Notes: generated from the letters alone by a model not told the origin. Positions 20,205 through 29,815 are shown, counted from the first letter of the stretch. The stretch: DNA of 64,000 nt from Hallella colorans (GCF_003096815.1 NZ_QENY01000005.1:62001-126000), one strand, 5' to 3'. A program made the numbers and translations.

Positions 20205-20633
20205 ATGAGTCGTACTTTTCACCATAAATTTACGATAGGCGCCAAATGTGGAGTTCTGTTTTTCGTGTTCCTTGCCTTTTATTTGTTTTGGGTCAAGGCT
20301 TTCCTCATAGGCTTGTTATTAGTGATCTTGGCGGTGTTTCTCATGGAACGGTCGCTCCACTCAGAATATATTTTCAGTGATGAAGAGTTAACTATTTATC
20401 GTGGTAGGTTTGGAGGGTCCAAGATTTTGCCTTTGTCGCAAATTCGTTCGTGTCGTCCACAGGTTGCCAATTTTGGCTTGAGCCGTTTCCTCATCCTTGA
20501 ATACGGCGACAATCGCTATGCCACAGTCCAACCTGATCAAGAAGCGTCTTTCGTGAAATGTCTGCGCGAGCGCATAGCGGCACTTGCAAAAGCTCATGCT
20601 GATGAGCGCAAACCAGAGATGTGCGAAGATTAA
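20205..20633 (+). CDS. small membrane protein with PH-like domain
   Basis: 142 residues from the ATG at 20205 (a TTG three codons upstream is less likely). Two closely spaced hydrophobic helices (residues about 13-47, VLFFVFLAFYLFWVKAFLIG...) are followed by a compact beta-rich segment, YIFSDEELTIYRGRFGGSKILPLSQIRSCRP. This is typical of the bacterial PH / DUF304 type that packs against the membrane. No catalytic residues are seen and the role is unknown. It ends 14 bases before the D,D-carboxypeptidase start, so the two are likely co-transcribed. Confidence 0.65.
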   Translation: MSRTFHHKFTIGAKCGVLFFVFLAFYLFWVKAFLIGLLLVILAVFLMERSLHSEYIFSDEELTIYRGRFGGSKILPLSQIRSCRPQVANFGLSRFLILEYGDNRYATVQPDQEASFVKCLRERIAALAKAHADERKPEMCED

Positions 20634-20647
20634 TATTCAGTTGTGAT

Positions 20648-21922
20648 ATGTTTTCCATTCGTAATCTAAAAATATTTTTTTGCGGTTTTTCCCTCCTTCT
20701 CTACGCGGTGTCCACACGGGCACAGGTCTATGAGGACGAGTTGTCGGCTGATAGCGACACTATCCAAAGTAGTTTGGTTTGGACCGATACCATTGTCATG
20801 CGCAATGACACGCTGCCGTGGCCCAAGAGCGTTCAGTCTAAAATAGACCAATTGTTGCGGCATGATATGTTCCAAACTTCCCAACTTGGACTAATGATTT
20901 GGGATTTGGATGCTGATTCGGCCATCTACCGTTTCAATGAGCGGCAGCTCATGCGCCCTGCTTCCACGATGAAAGTTGTCACAGCCATTGCCACCCTTGA
21001 CAAGTTTGGAGAGAACTATCAGTTTAAGACAGAGTTGTGCTATACGGGCAAGGTGGACAGCTGCACACTCTCTGGCGACGTGTATTGCGTGGGCGGCTTT
21101 GACCCCCGTTTTAATTCTGACGACATGCGATCGTTTGTTGAGGCATTGCGAAAAATGGGCGTAGACACCATTCGTGGCAATATCTATTCGGACAAGTCGA
21201 TGAAAAATTCAGACACCTTGGGCGAGGGGTGGTGCTGGGATGATGACAACCCTGTGCTCTCACCCCTGCTTATCTCGCGAAAAGATGAGTTCATGCAGCG
21301 GTTTTATACAGAGCTGCGCAAGGCCGGGATATATCTCACGGGTGCGATTGGTGAGCGTCAAAAACCACAGACCGCCAACTGTATCGTGAGTCGTTTCCAC
21401 ACTATAGATCAGATATTGATGCGTATGTTGAAACAGAGTGACAACCTCTACGCTGAGGCCATGTTTTATCAGTTGGCTGCCGCCACGGGCAATAGGCCCG
21501 CCACGGCCCAAGGAGCCAGGGATATGATCAAGCAACTTGTCAATAAGTTAGGTTACGATGGTTCGCGCTATCGCTTTGCTGACGGGTCTGGATTGTCACT
21601 TTATAATTATATCAGCGCTGAGCTTGAGGTGCGGCTTTTGCGCCATGCCTATAAAAATGAGAATATCTTCAACCATCTCTTGCCAGCCCTGCCCATCGCT
21701 GGCGTGGATGGCACGCTCAAGCGGCGCATGCAGTCACAGTTCACGCGTGGCAACGTTCACGCCAAGACCGGCACACTCACCGGAGTAAGTTCGCTGTGTG
21801 GTTATCTCACCGCGGCTAATGGGCACCGCATCTGTTTCGCCATCATCAACCAGGGAGTGATGCACGTCAAGAATGGGCGAGCATTTCAAGACAAGGTCTG
21901 CTCCATACTGTGCAGCCCCTAA
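20648..21922 (+). CDS. dacB: D-alanyl-D-alanine carboxypeptidase/endopeptidase (PBP4, S13)
   Basis: Periplasmic serine peptidase that trims or cuts peptidoglycan cross-links. From the ATG at 20648 the 424-residue protein has a signal sequence (LKIFFCGFSLLLYAVSTRAQ). The three penicillin-binding motifs are in order: SxxK as STMK in RPASTMKVVTAIATLDKF, SxN as SDN in LKQSDNLYAEAM, and KTG in HAKTGTLTGVSSLCGY. The long insert between the first two motifs is the S13 family hallmark. A GTG at 20621 would overlap the previous gene and precede the signal sequence awkwardly, so I prefer 20648. Confidence 0.92.
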   Translation: MFSIRNLKIFFCGFSLLLYAVSTRAQVYEDELSADSDTIQSSLVWTDTIVMRNDTLPWPKSVQSKIDQLLRHDMFQTSQLGLMIWDLDADSAIYRFNERQLMRPASTMKVVTAIATLDKFGENYQFKTELCYTGKVDSCTLSGDVYCVGGFDPRFNSDDMRSFVEALRKMGVDTIRGNIYSDKSMKNSDTLGEGWCWDDDNPVLSPLLISRKDEFMQRFYTELRKAGIYLTGAIGERQKPQTANCIVSRFHTIDQILMRMLKQSDNLYAEAMFYQLAAATGNRPATAQGARDMIKQLVNKLGYDGSRYRFADGSGLSLYNYISAELEVRLLRHAYKNENIFNHLLPALPIAGVDGTLKRRMQSQFTRGNVHAKTGTLTGVSSLCGYLTAANGHRICFAIINQGVMHVKNGRAFQDKVCSILCSP

Positions 21923-22152
21923 TCAATATTTGCATTATAGGTGGTTTTTATAAATTTCCACCGCAACTATATATCTCTTTCATGTGGGTTACGTCCTGTC
22001 ATCATTTGGTTTCTGTTTGGTTCAATGCGTAAGTACGCTCGCTCGTGTAGTCCACTGCGTTTCTTCTCTTACTTACACTTTGTCCAAAAAAATAAGCTCA
22101 AAAACAGACAAGGCAATTTCATAGAATTCAAATAGCGTATAACAAACCGTTT

Positions 22153-23268
22153 ATGGAACAAATCATCGTACTTGTAGAATATCTCATCAAGCAGTGTGGC
22201 CTCACTGGCAACGCTGTAATGTGGGTGCGTCACGGCATCCTAATAACCATTGTCGTAGCTTTGGCGTGGGGCGTTTACCGCCTTTGTCGAGGCATCGTGT
22301 TGCCTTTGGTTGCTCGTCTCACACGTCGCACGGCCAACGATTGGGATGACATTCTTTTGGGCAGACCGGTACTTTTGGCTGCCTGCGGCATCGTACCTGC
22401 TATCGTTGTGTGGCAACTTTTGCCTGTCGTCTTTTTCCAATTCCCCTTGCTTCAGGAATTGTTCAATAGGCTTACGGCTGTCTATATCACTATTGCCACG
22501 GTTCGGTTGTTCGTCGTTTTCATCAACAACCTCAAGCTCATAGAGAGTGGGCATCATGCCAATTTGCACCAATATGTCGCGTCTTTCTGCGGACTATTGC
22601 AGGTTGTCGTCATTTTTGTGGCTATCATCATCGTGGTGTCTATCATTATCAACCGCAATCCTGTCACGCTCTTCGCAGGTCTTGGTGCCATGTCGGCCGT
22701 GTTGATGTTGGTGTTCAAAGATACCATCGAGGGGTTGGTGGCTGGTATACGTCTCACCTCCGCGGACATGTTGCACGTGGGCGATTGGATAACGGTTCCC
22801 TCAACCACTGCCGATGGCACGGTCATCGAGATGAATCTCACCACCGTAAAGGTGCGCAATTTTGACAACACCATCGTCACGGTGTCTCCCATGACACTTG
22901 TGTCTGGTTCGTTTCAAAACTGGAAAGGCATGGAGGCCAGTGGCATGCGCCGTGTCAATCGCAAGGTCTTTTTTGACGTGCGCAGCATCAGGTTTGTGGA
23001 TGAAAAGCGCGAGGAGACCAACATGTCGCGCTATCGCGAGGCTTTGGAAAAATATATTGCTGGGCGGTCGGAAGTAAACTCGAACGCACTCGTGTTGGTG
23101 AGCCAAGACGAAGCTACACCGAGTGGCTTGCCATTGAGCTTGCTTTTCTTCATCGACAACAAGGGATCCGTTCACTATCAGCACACTTTAGCCAGTGTCA
23201 TGGAGTATGCCTATATCTTAGCTGGTGAGTATGGCCTGAGGCTTTACGAGCATTTCCCCGAGCAATAG
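22153..23268 (+). CDS. MscS-family mechanosensitive channel
   Basis: Inner-membrane channel that opens under membrane tension during hypo-osmotic shock. The 371 residues carry about five N-terminal hydrophobic segments, then the pore helix region LFAGLGAMSAVLMLVFKDTIEGLVAGIRL, rich in Gly/Ala as in MscS TM3. The beta domain follows with MLHVGDWITVP, GTVIEMNLTTVKVRNFDNTIVTVSP and SFQNWKGM, the typical MscS cytoplasmic vestibule start. Length fits the YbdG/YnaI-like medium class. It stands alone with a strong terminator 20 bases downstream. The 230-base gap before it holds no convincing gene. Confidence 0.92.
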   Translation: MEQIIVLVEYLIKQCGLTGNAVMWVRHGILITIVVALAWGVYRLCRGIVLPLVARLTRRTANDWDDILLGRPVLLAACGIVPAIVVWQLLPVVFFQFPLLQELFNRLTAVYITIATVRLFVVFINNLKLIESGHHANLHQYVASFCGLLQVVVIFVAIIIVVSIIINRNPVTLFAGLGAMSAVLMLVFKDTIEGLVAGIRLTSADMLHVGDWITVPSTTADGTVIEMNLTTVKVRNFDNTIVTVSPMTLVSGSFQNWKGMEASGMRRVNRKVFFDVRSIRFVDEKREETNMSRYREALEKYIAGRSEVNSNALVLVSQDEATPSGLPLSLLFFIDNKGSVHYQHTLASVMEYAYILAGEYGLRLYEHFPEQ

Positions 23269-23288
23269 CCGCTCCTTATCATCAAGAG

Positions 23289-23315
23289 ACGCCGCACGAT
23301 GTGCGGCGTTTTTTT
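23289..23315 (+). terminator. intrinsic terminator of mscS
   Basis: ACGCCGCAC (23289-23297) pairs perfectly with GTGCGGCGT (23301-23309) around a 3-base loop and runs into seven Ts. Confidence 0.93.
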
Positions 23316-23372
23316 ATGTTTTGCGTCCCCGATCCTTGCCAATGCCAATGTCCCCGCGCCTGTTATCCATGA

Positions 23373-24920
23373 TTATTGATGAACGGCCAAATTTTCAAGT
23401 AGCCTCTGCCTTCGCATGCGAATGGCGTATGCGATGGATGCCGTTATAGATATGATCACCACATAGACAAGCCACAGTTGTGCCGTACCCATCCGGATAT
23501 GCTCTATACTCGCTCCCGGCCACTGGGCCATGTGTCCCAATATGCCATTGAGCGTGGCGGCCACGTGCGCCAGCGCCGTACCCAAGAAGTGTTGGATGAT
23601 GGGAGCGGGCGTGGCCATCGCCATCAGTATGCCCATATATAGAATGATAGTGACGGCTGGGATGGCAATGATATTGGTGAGCAAGAAATAGCATGAGAAC
23701 CGCCCAAAATAATAGGCTACCAAAGGTGCGGTGCCAATCTGGGCGGCTACGGACAATGCGCACAGACTCCACACCCACCGGGCCATTTTCCATCGTGGCT
23801 TGATCAAGCTGAGTATGGGTTGGTAATATACTATGATGGACAGCACTGCCATGAACGACATTTGAAATCCCACGTCCCAAAGAGCCAGTGGGTTGGCCAC
23901 AAGCAGCGTCAATGCGGCGAAGGCCAACGTGTTGACGGATGCCCTTTGTCGACCCAACAACAGGCAAACGGCATACACCGTGAGCATGGTGGCCGACCGC
24001 ATGGCGCTGATGGGCATGCCCACCATCACAACAAAGGCCCACACCGTGGCGAGTGTCAATCCCTGTGCCACCCATCGCCACCGCCAAAAGCGTCCTATCA
24101 GCAATGTGAACAGCGCATAGATGATGCCGAGATGAAGGCCCGAGAGGGCCAACACGTGCGAGGCTCCCGTGACCGAATAGTTATTTTTGAGCGCGTTTCC
24201 AATGTGGCTCTTGTCTCCCAAGGTCATTGCCGCTACCACGGCAAGCTGTTCGTGATCAATACCAAGCTGTTGCAAACACTCAAGCAATGCCTGCCTGAAT
24301 TTCCGCGCGCGCAATGTGACGCGTTCCCATCGAGATAGCGTGGTGGTGGAGACAGCCGCTTTGCGCCAATATAGCCAGTGCACGAATGTTTGCGCTCGGT
24401 AACCATGCGCTCGTAGCCATCGAGGGTAATCAAAGTTTGTGGGCTTAAAAAATCCCTTGGGCGCCTCCAGTGTGGACATAGCCTCGATGCCATCGCCCAC
24501 ATGCAGATGCTGCCAGCGGCGGGTGGCGGCGTCTTTTAGCAAGGTGGCTCTCACCTTGATGGCACGACGTTGTGACAGCCCGTTTATCTTCAAGATGGCT
24601 ATGTCGCAGCGTATGGTCTTACCCTTTTCTTGTGGCTCTGAGGTCACGATGGCCGAGTAGCTCACCTCGCATGCGGTCTCTATCGGAGTGGTGACGAACT
24701 TTTGTCGCATGGAGAGTGCCGCTCCTACCAATAGCGAGCATGCCATGATGCACGCCCCCTGCCAACCGTTGTGCTTGTGTCCTAACGCCGATGCCACCGC
24801 TATCAGCACGCCGCCACCCATTAAGAGCGCCCACCATGCCAAGTGTTGCCCCCATGCGTCGCCCACGACGATGCCCGCTATGAACATCAGCGCGATGCGT
24901 GTGAGAGAATGTAGGTTCAT
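23373..24920 (-). CDS. comEC: ComEC/Rec2-family DNA-uptake channel, without beta-lactamase domain
   Basis: Polytopic inner-membrane protein of the ComEC family, which moves single-stranded DNA into the cytoplasm during natural transformation. From the ATG at 24920 it is 515 residues. An N-terminal DUF4131-like region has two helices then an OB-like soluble part (CDIAILKINGLSQRRAIKVRATLL). It is followed by the Competence domain with VVAAMTLGDKS, the hallmark YSVTGASHVLALSGLHLGIIYALF and about eight more helices. The C-terminal metallo-beta-lactamase-like nuclease domain of classical ComEC (750 residues) is absent. An ATG at 24938 is possible but lies only 5 bases from the TATTTTTG box at 24943-24950. 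Confidence 0.88.
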   Translation of the reverse strand: MNLHSLTRIALMFIAGIVVGDAWGQHLAWWALLMGGGVLIAVASALGHKHNGWQGACIMACSLLVGAALSMRQKFVTTPIETACEVSYSAIVTSEPQEKGKTIRCDIAILKINGLSQRRAIKVRATLLKDAATRRWQHLHVGDGIEAMSTLEAPKGFFKPTNFDYPRWLRAHGYRAQTFVHWLYWRKAAVSTTTLSRWERVTLRARKFRQALLECLQQLGIDHEQLAVVAAMTLGDKSHIGNALKNNYSVTGASHVLALSGLHLGIIYALFTLLIGRFWRWRWVAQGLTLATVWAFVVMVGMPISAMRSATMLTVYAVCLLLGRQRASVNTLAFAALTLLVANPLALWDVGFQMSFMAVLSIIVYYQPILSLIKPRWKMARWVWSLCALSVAAQIGTAPLVAYYFGRFSCYFLLTNIIAIPAVTIILYMGILMAMATPAPIIQHFLGTALAHVAATLNGILGHMAQWPGASIEHIRMGTAQLWLVYVVIISITASIAYAIRMRRQRLLENLAVHQ

Positions 24921-24942
24921 GCTTTCTGCAGCTTCCATGTTG

Positions 24943-24950
24943 CAAAAATA
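24943..24950 (-). promoter_or_regulatory. possible -7 box for comEC
   Basis: Minus-strand TATTTTTG fits TAnnTTTG. Transcription would begin close to 24937, which favours the ATG at 24920 over the one at 24938. Confidence 0.4.
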
Positions 24951-25162
24951 GTGTTTTTTGCGATAGGTGGCAACACTCTCCGTTGTTTTTTAGGCGTGGG
25001 TGTCAGCCGTTTCGACACTCGATGGCTGGTGTGTCGGCGCCATACCGTGGCATGTCGCTCACTTGCTCAATGGCTTGAAGATACCGTGGGTTAGCGTGGT
25101 GGGCGGATATTTGGAGCAAAATGATATGGCAAGGCGATATATGTTGACATGGCATGAATAGT

Positions 25163-25434
25163 TTGAAAATAGTTGACAAAAGGTCTCTTGTGGCTCGCGT
25201 ATTTGCAAAAGGGAAGCCGTTCGACCACAAATACGCAATTCTGAGGACTGTTTTGTAAATACTTGTGCTTCAGTAGGCTATAAAATTTCTGACGCTTTTT
25301 ACCCCCAAATGTTAGACAGTGGCTTCGTGTTTAGTACCTAATCGTGATGCGATGAGGCATTATTCACACTGCCATTAACGTCTTTTCGGATGGCGATTAG
25401 GCCTTTGTCATGCTGCCAATAAGTACCAATGGGA
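25163..25434 (+). repeat. phased intergenic element, copy 2
   Basis: Lies in the 890-base gap between the divergent comEC and the PIF1-like helicase. Parts: TTGAAAA at 25163-25169; TGACAAAAG at 25174-25182; palindrome arms GCGTATTTGC (25197-25206) and CAAATACGC (25228-25236); an 88-base spacer; five 22-base units starting 25325, 25347, 25369, 25391 and 25413, the fourth containing CGATTAGGCC. The remaining gap sequence (24951-25162, 25435-25649) shows no gene or recognisable RNA. Confidence 0.82.
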
Positions 25435-25649
25435 TGACAGGCGCGCCATGAATCCTACCCGGCCGTATGTCAATGGGCTGTTGATACGTTTTTTGGCACG
25501 CTATAAGGTGGCAAGATGAGTATCCTTTTTTTGTGATGTTTATTTGACATTTCAGATACGATCCTCTTGCCATGGCGTGGAGGTAGGGACTTGTTAGAGC
25601 GGAGACGAGAAAACTTTGAAAAAATGATGGTGGTTCGTAAAAAATGGCG

Positions 25650-25657
25650 TAACTTTG
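25650..25657 (+). promoter_or_regulatory. possible -7 box for PIF1-like helicase
   Basis: TAACTTTG fits TAnnTTTG but lies 154 bases before the ATG at 25812, so either the leader is long or another promoter is used. Confidence 0.35.
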
Positions 25658-25811
25658 GATAACGCTACTACTTTGTGCCATGCGATGCGTTTGACACTTT
25701 GTCAAATGATGACGTAGTGGTGCTGTCGTCCACGGTGGCGAGAGATAGCCGTGGTGGCGCGACGCTTGGATGCGTACGATATGATAGTGTGAATATAACC
25801 ATACATGAACG

Positions 25812-28028
25812 ATGGAACAAAACAATGAACTGGCAACGGCATGGGAATTTGTGGAACATACGGGTATCAGCATTTTTCTCACGGGCAAGGCTGGCACGGG
25901 CAAGACCACCTTTCTGAAGGCGGTGAGAGAGCACTCGGCCAAACGTATGATAGTGGTGGCGCCCACGGGCGTAGCTGCCATCAACGCTGGCGGTATGACC
26001 ATCCATTCGTTTTTCCAGCTGCCCTTGTCGCCCTACGTTCCCGGTACCTCCATCAAGGACCGCTATGATTTCGGCAAAGAGAAACGTAGAATAATCCGCA
26101 CGTTGGACATGGTGGTGATAGATGAGATATCAATGGTGAGAAGTGACCTGCTCGATGCTATTGACACTGTGCTGCGACGTTACCGCGATCATTCGAGGCC
26201 TTTTGGTGGGGTGCAATTGTTGATGATAGGCGATTTGCAACAGCTCACCCCTGTGGTGACACCACAAGACGAAGAAATACTGCGTGGACACTATGACACG
26301 CCCTATTTTTTCGGAAGTAAGGCATTGTCTCAAATCAGCTACGTGACTATACAGTTGACACAAGTTTTCAGGCAGCGAGACAAGGCCTTTGTTGACCTTT
26401 TGAACCATGTGCGCGATGGTAAGCTCACCGCCAGCGACATGGAAATGCTCAGGTCTCGCTATCAACCCACCTTTGCGCCCATGGCCGAGGATGGGTACAT
26501 ACGCCTGACCACGCACAATCGCATGGCTGATAGCTACAATGAGAACAAGTTGGCCAAACTCAAAGGCGAGAGCCATGTGTATACGGCGAAGATAGAGGGC
26601 AACTTCCCGGAGTACAGCTATCCTGCCGATGTGAGGTTGGAACTCAAACCGGGGGCGCAGGTTATGTTTGTCAAGAACGACGCGTCGGGCGCTCGCCGCT
26701 ATTACAACGGCCGCATAGGGCATGTGGTGGGCATGGACGGTGGAAAAATAGTTGTGCGATGTACCGGCGACCCAAATCCCATCGAGGTGGAACCGCAGGA
26801 GTGGGAAAACGCGAAATACGTGATCAATGAGAAAACCAAGGTGATAGAGACTCAGGTGCAGGGGGTGTTCAGGCAATATCCATTGCGGTTGGCATGGGCC
26901 ATCACCATACACAAAAGCCAAGGGTTGACGTTTGAGCGTGCCATCATCGATGCGGGAAGATCGTTCGCGTCAGGGCAGGTGTATGTGGCGCTGAGTCGCT
27001 GCAAGAGCCTTGAGGGTTTGGTGCTGGCGTCGCCCATTCACGAGAGCTGTATTATCAATGACCATAGGGTATCTGACTATATAGTGCACCAGCGAGAGGC
27101 TGCCGAGCGGAGCGTTGAGTCACTGTCTGACCTGAAAGATGAGTATTTCAGGTTTCAACTGTTGGATCTTTTTGATTTTGGAGAACTGTATCAGGCGGAG
27201 CAGTTGGTGTACCGCACATTGCTGGAGTATTTTAAAGGTTGCCAGTCTCTGACCACGCTGCATGGCGATGTGGTGCGAAACATCAAGACGAGCGTGATGG
27301 ATGTGGCCTACAAGTGGCAGAGCAAGATGCGCGCCATGAAGGTTGATGAGTTGCGTGAAAACGATTTTTTGGAGCGGGTGAAGCGTGGGGCCGGTTATTT
27401 TCTTGATGCCATCGAGGCGCAGTTGAGCGATACTATTGAGAAAACCAAGCGGGCTGAGAGCCAAAACGCCAAGGGTAACGCATTGATGGAAGAGCGATTC
27501 AAGGAGCTGTGGATGAGCTATTTGGCCAAGAACAAAGTGCTGCGAAAGATGGAAGAGGAGACCTTTGACGTGCCTCGCTATATGATGGCCAAGCAAGAGG
27601 CCATGCTCGACGCCATGGACGTGGTAAGTCCTGGCGCCCGCTCGTCGCGCCCTCGCCGCCGGCGCAAAAATTCCGGCACGCCATTTGGGACTACTGACGA
27701 TAATGGCCAGAACGGGGAAGCGGAGCGTAAAAGCAAGCGCAAGAAAGGTGAAACATACAGGTTGACTTATGAGATGTTTAAGCAGGGGCAAACGCCAGCG
27801 GACATTGCCAAGGAGCGTGGGTTGACCCTTGGCACCGTCTATGGGCATTTGGGACGATTTGTCAAGTCGGGGGATATATCCGCTGACAAGGTGATAGGGG
27901 CCTCAAAAGTGAAGGCTATCAGGCACGCCATCAGCCAGTTGCCTGAGGGAGCGACGATAAGAGACGTAAAAGATGCTTGCAGAGCGGACATCACGTGGGA
28001 TGAGATCAGGTTGATGATGATAGGTTAG
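25812..28028 (+). CDS. PIF1-like SF1 DNA helicase with C-terminal helix-turn-helix region
   Basis: 738 residues. N-terminal PIF1/RecD-type ATPase: Walker A GKAGTGKT (about 25-32), motif Ia GVAAINAGGMTIHSFFQLP, Walker B VVIDEISMV with LMIGDLQQL, and the SF1B motif VI region WAITIHKSQGLTFERAIID ... GQVYVALSRCKS. After the helicase core comes a helical region (470-620), a short Arg/Lys-rich linker (RPRRRRKNS), and a C-terminal segment YEMFKQGQTPADIAKERGLTLGTVYGHL. That last part reads as a helix-turn-helix of the kind found at the end of RecQ/PIF1-like helicases. It probably acts on forks or G-rich structures. It stands alone, with a strong terminator shared with the next gene. Confidence 0.88.
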   Translation: MEQNNELATAWEFVEHTGISIFLTGKAGTGKTTFLKAVREHSAKRMIVVAPTGVAAINAGGMTIHSFFQLPLSPYVPGTSIKDRYDFGKEKRRIIRTLDMVVIDEISMVRSDLLDAIDTVLRRYRDHSRPFGGVQLLMIGDLQQLTPVVTPQDEEILRGHYDTPYFFGSKALSQISYVTIQLTQVFRQRDKAFVDLLNHVRDGKLTASDMEMLRSRYQPTFAPMAEDGYIRLTTHNRMADSYNENKLAKLKGESHVYTAKIEGNFPEYSYPADVRLELKPGAQVMFVKNDASGARRYYNGRIGHVVGMDGGKIVVRCTGDPNPIEVEPQEWENAKYVINEKTKVIETQVQGVFRQYPLRLAWAITIHKSQGLTFERAIIDAGRSFASGQVYVALSRCKSLEGLVLASPIHESCIINDHRVSDYIVHQREAAERSVESLSDLKDEYFRFQLLDLFDFGELYQAEQLVYRTLLEYFKGCQSLTTLHGDVVRNIKTSVMDVAYKWQSKMRAMKVDELRENDFLERVKRGAGYFLDAIEAQLSDTIEKTKRAESQNAKGNALMEERFKELWMSYLAKNKVLRKMEEETFDVPRYMMAKQEAMLDAMDVVSPGARSSRPRRRRKNSGTPFGTTDDNGQNGEAERKSKRKKGETYRLTYEMFKQGQTPADIAKERGLTLGTVYGHLGRFVKSGDISADKVIGASKVKAIRHAISQLPEGATIRDVKDACRADITWDEIRLMMIG

Positions 28029-28047
28029 GCTAAAGGTATGCCACTAT

Positions 28048-28089
28048 ACACGCAAGGCCCGCGCCATAAACGGCGCGGGCCTTGCGTGT
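28048..28089. terminator. bidirectional terminator between helicase and lipoprotein genes
   Basis: A perfect 18-bp stem, ACACGCAAGGCCCGCGCC (28048-28065) with its complement (28072-28089), around the 6-base loop ATAAAC. It lies between two convergent genes. No long U tract, so efficiency is uncertain though the stem is very stable. Confidence 0.75.
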
Positions 28090-28159
28090 GGAGGAACATG
28101 TGCGTCTTGGCGTGACGAAAACGCCATCGGGCGGCACGCTTTAGGTGCAAAGGCCCTCT

Positions 28160-28567
28160 TTATGGGTTCGCGGCGGCTGGCTTCCACTCTTCCAGCAGTG
28201 TGACAAGGGTGTCGCCCTTGTCGGTTATGTAGAATTTTGCACGAACCACGTGCCCAAAGTCGGCGTTGCCTGTCACCTTGACGTGTTTGCCTTTGGTGTA
28301 TATGGCGCTGTCTTGCCGATGCGGATAGCCCACGAGCTGCACGCGGCGGCGTGTGGAAGCGTTGCCGATATAGAAAATGTCAGAGCTGTCCACGGTTGTT
28401 GTATCAGTTGCTTTGGCGCGCATGGCTACAAGCGTGGCCGTGTCTGCTGGCTCGAAATATTTGGCCTCAACGGTATCGCCAAGGTTATGTGACGGTTGCA
28501 TTCGGCAGGAAGTGGATGCCATGAACGATACTGTCAAACCGAAAAAAACAACAATAACTTTTCTCAT
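28160..28567 (-). CDS. small putative lipoprotein of unknown function
   Basis: 135 residues. N-terminal signal MRKVIVVFFGLTVSFMAST ends in a possible lipobox (ASTSC, Cys21). The mature part is short and polar, with a beta-rich stretch HVKVTGNADFGHVVRAKFYITDKGDTLVTLLEEW; nothing resembles a known catalytic motif. I do not recognise the family. It begins 37 bases after the sdaA stop on the same strand, so it may be expressed from the sdaA promoter, and ends near the bidirectional hairpin. Confidence 0.6.
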   Translation of the reverse strand: MRKVIVVFFGLTVSFMASTSCRMQPSHNLGDTVEAKYFEPADTATLVAMRAKATDTTTVDSSDIFYIGNASTRRRVQLVGYPHRQDSAIYTKGKHVKVTGNADFGHVVRAKFYITDKGDTLVTLLEEWKPAAANP

Positions 28568-28603
28568 GGATTGATGTTGTATGAAGGCTGGGTGCTGAAA
28601 AGT

Positions 28604-29815
28604 TTACTCAGGATAGGAGAAATAGTCGAGCGCTGTGGCCAGTCCGCCCTCTGATGTCTCTTTATAAAGTGACGGAATAGCGTGCCCAGTTTGTTTCATC
28701 ACCTCCACCACGCGGTCAAAGTCCACACGATGTTTGCCGTCGCTGAACGACGCATAGAGGTTGCAATCAAGGGCGCGGGTGGCTGCGAAAGCGTTGCGCT
28801 CAATGCAAGGAATTTGCACGAGTCCGCATATAGGGTCGCATGTCATGCCCAAATGGTGTTCGAGCCCCATCTCTGCAGCGTATTCTATTTGTGCCGGACT
28901 GCCGCCAAATAGCTGGCAGGCGGCTGCCGAGGCCATGGCACAAGCCGTTCCCACTTCACCCTGACAACCCACGTCGGCACCCGATATGGAGGCGTTCTCT
29001 TTGACGATGTTGCCAATAAGACCAGCCGTGGCTAAGGCATGGATAATCTTGCGGTCATTGAAATTGTGCCCACTGGCAAGGTGATAGAGTACGGCGGGCA
29101 AGACACCGCAACTGCCACAGGTGGGCGCCGTGACAACAGTGCCTCCCGATGCGTTTTCCTCGCTTACGGCAAGGGCGTAGGCATAGACCAGTCCGCGAGT
29201 CTGTAAGCTCTGCTTATATCCTGTGGCTTTGATGTAATAGGACGATGCCTTGCGCTGTAAGTTGAGAGGTCCGGGTAGAACTCCGTCTTTGTTGATACCA
29301 CGCTCAACGGCCTCTTTCATGGTTTCCCACACTTCCAATAGATAGTTCCAAATGGACGGTTCCTCGTATGCCTCTACGTATTCCCATAGGGTACGACCAT
29401 TCTTGTCGCACCAATCCAAGATATCCAAGAGGTGTGTGAGCTTGTAGATATCCTTGCTTTCGGGAAACAATCCTGTGGGATGAGGGCCTTCAGAGATAGC
29501 GCCGCCGCCCACGCTGTATGCCTTCCATGGCTCTCCCTTTTCGGTTTCGAAGAGCATGGCGTTAGGATGGAACTTCATAAACACGCTCTTTTCCCATACG
29601 ATCTCCACTGGCGCCGTGGGACTGAGCACCTCAGTGATGGCCACGTCGGTCATATGCCCGCGCCCCGTGGCGGCCAAACTGCCATACAACGTGACGCGAA
29701 AACGTTTGGCGTTGGGATGTTTGGATAAATAAACTTGGGCGGCTTTTTGTGGTCCCATGGTGTGACTCGACGAAGGACCTTTACCTATGCGGTAAATCTC
29801 ACGCAGTGATTTCAT
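28604..29815 (-). CDS. sdaA: L-serine ammonia-lyase (iron-sulfur type)
   Basis: Deaminates L-serine to pyruvate and ammonia using an oxygen-sensitive [4Fe-4S] cluster. The 403-residue single chain has the N-terminal beta domain with the signature IGKGPSSSHTMGPQKAA. The C-terminal catalytic alpha domain shows TAPTCGSCGVLPAVLYH, GNIVKENASISGADVGCQGEVGTACAMA and HHLGMTCDPICGLVQIPCIERNA; the cysteines in these segments are the cluster ligands. Start chosen at the ATG 29815 that opens MKSLREIYRIGKG. Length is a little shorter than the E. coli form (454) but complete in motifs. Confidence 0.95.
   Translation of the reverse strand: MKSLREIYRIGKGPSSSHTMGPQKAAQVYLSKHPNAKRFRVTLYGSLAATGRGHMTDVAITEVLSPTAPVEIVWEKSVFMKFHPNAMLFETEKGEPWKAYSVGGGAISEGPHPTGLFPESKDIYKLTHLLDILDWCDKNGRTLWEYVEAYEEPSIWNYLLEVWETMKEAVERGINKDGVLPGPLNLQRKASSYYIKATGYKQSLQTRGLVYAYALAVSEENASGGTVVTAPTCGSCGVLPAVLYHLASGHNFNDRKIIHALATAGLIGNIVKENASISGADVGCQGEVGTACAMASAAACQLFGGSPAQIEYAAEMGLEHHLGMTCDPICGLVQIPCIERNAFAATRALDCNLYASFSDGKHRVDFDRVVEVMKQTGHAIPSLYKETSEGGLATALDYFSYPE

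Noticed and set aside
21941..22135. 64-codon frame between dacB and mscS
   Set aside because: No recognisable sequence, composition is atypical and no promoter box; not listed as a gene.
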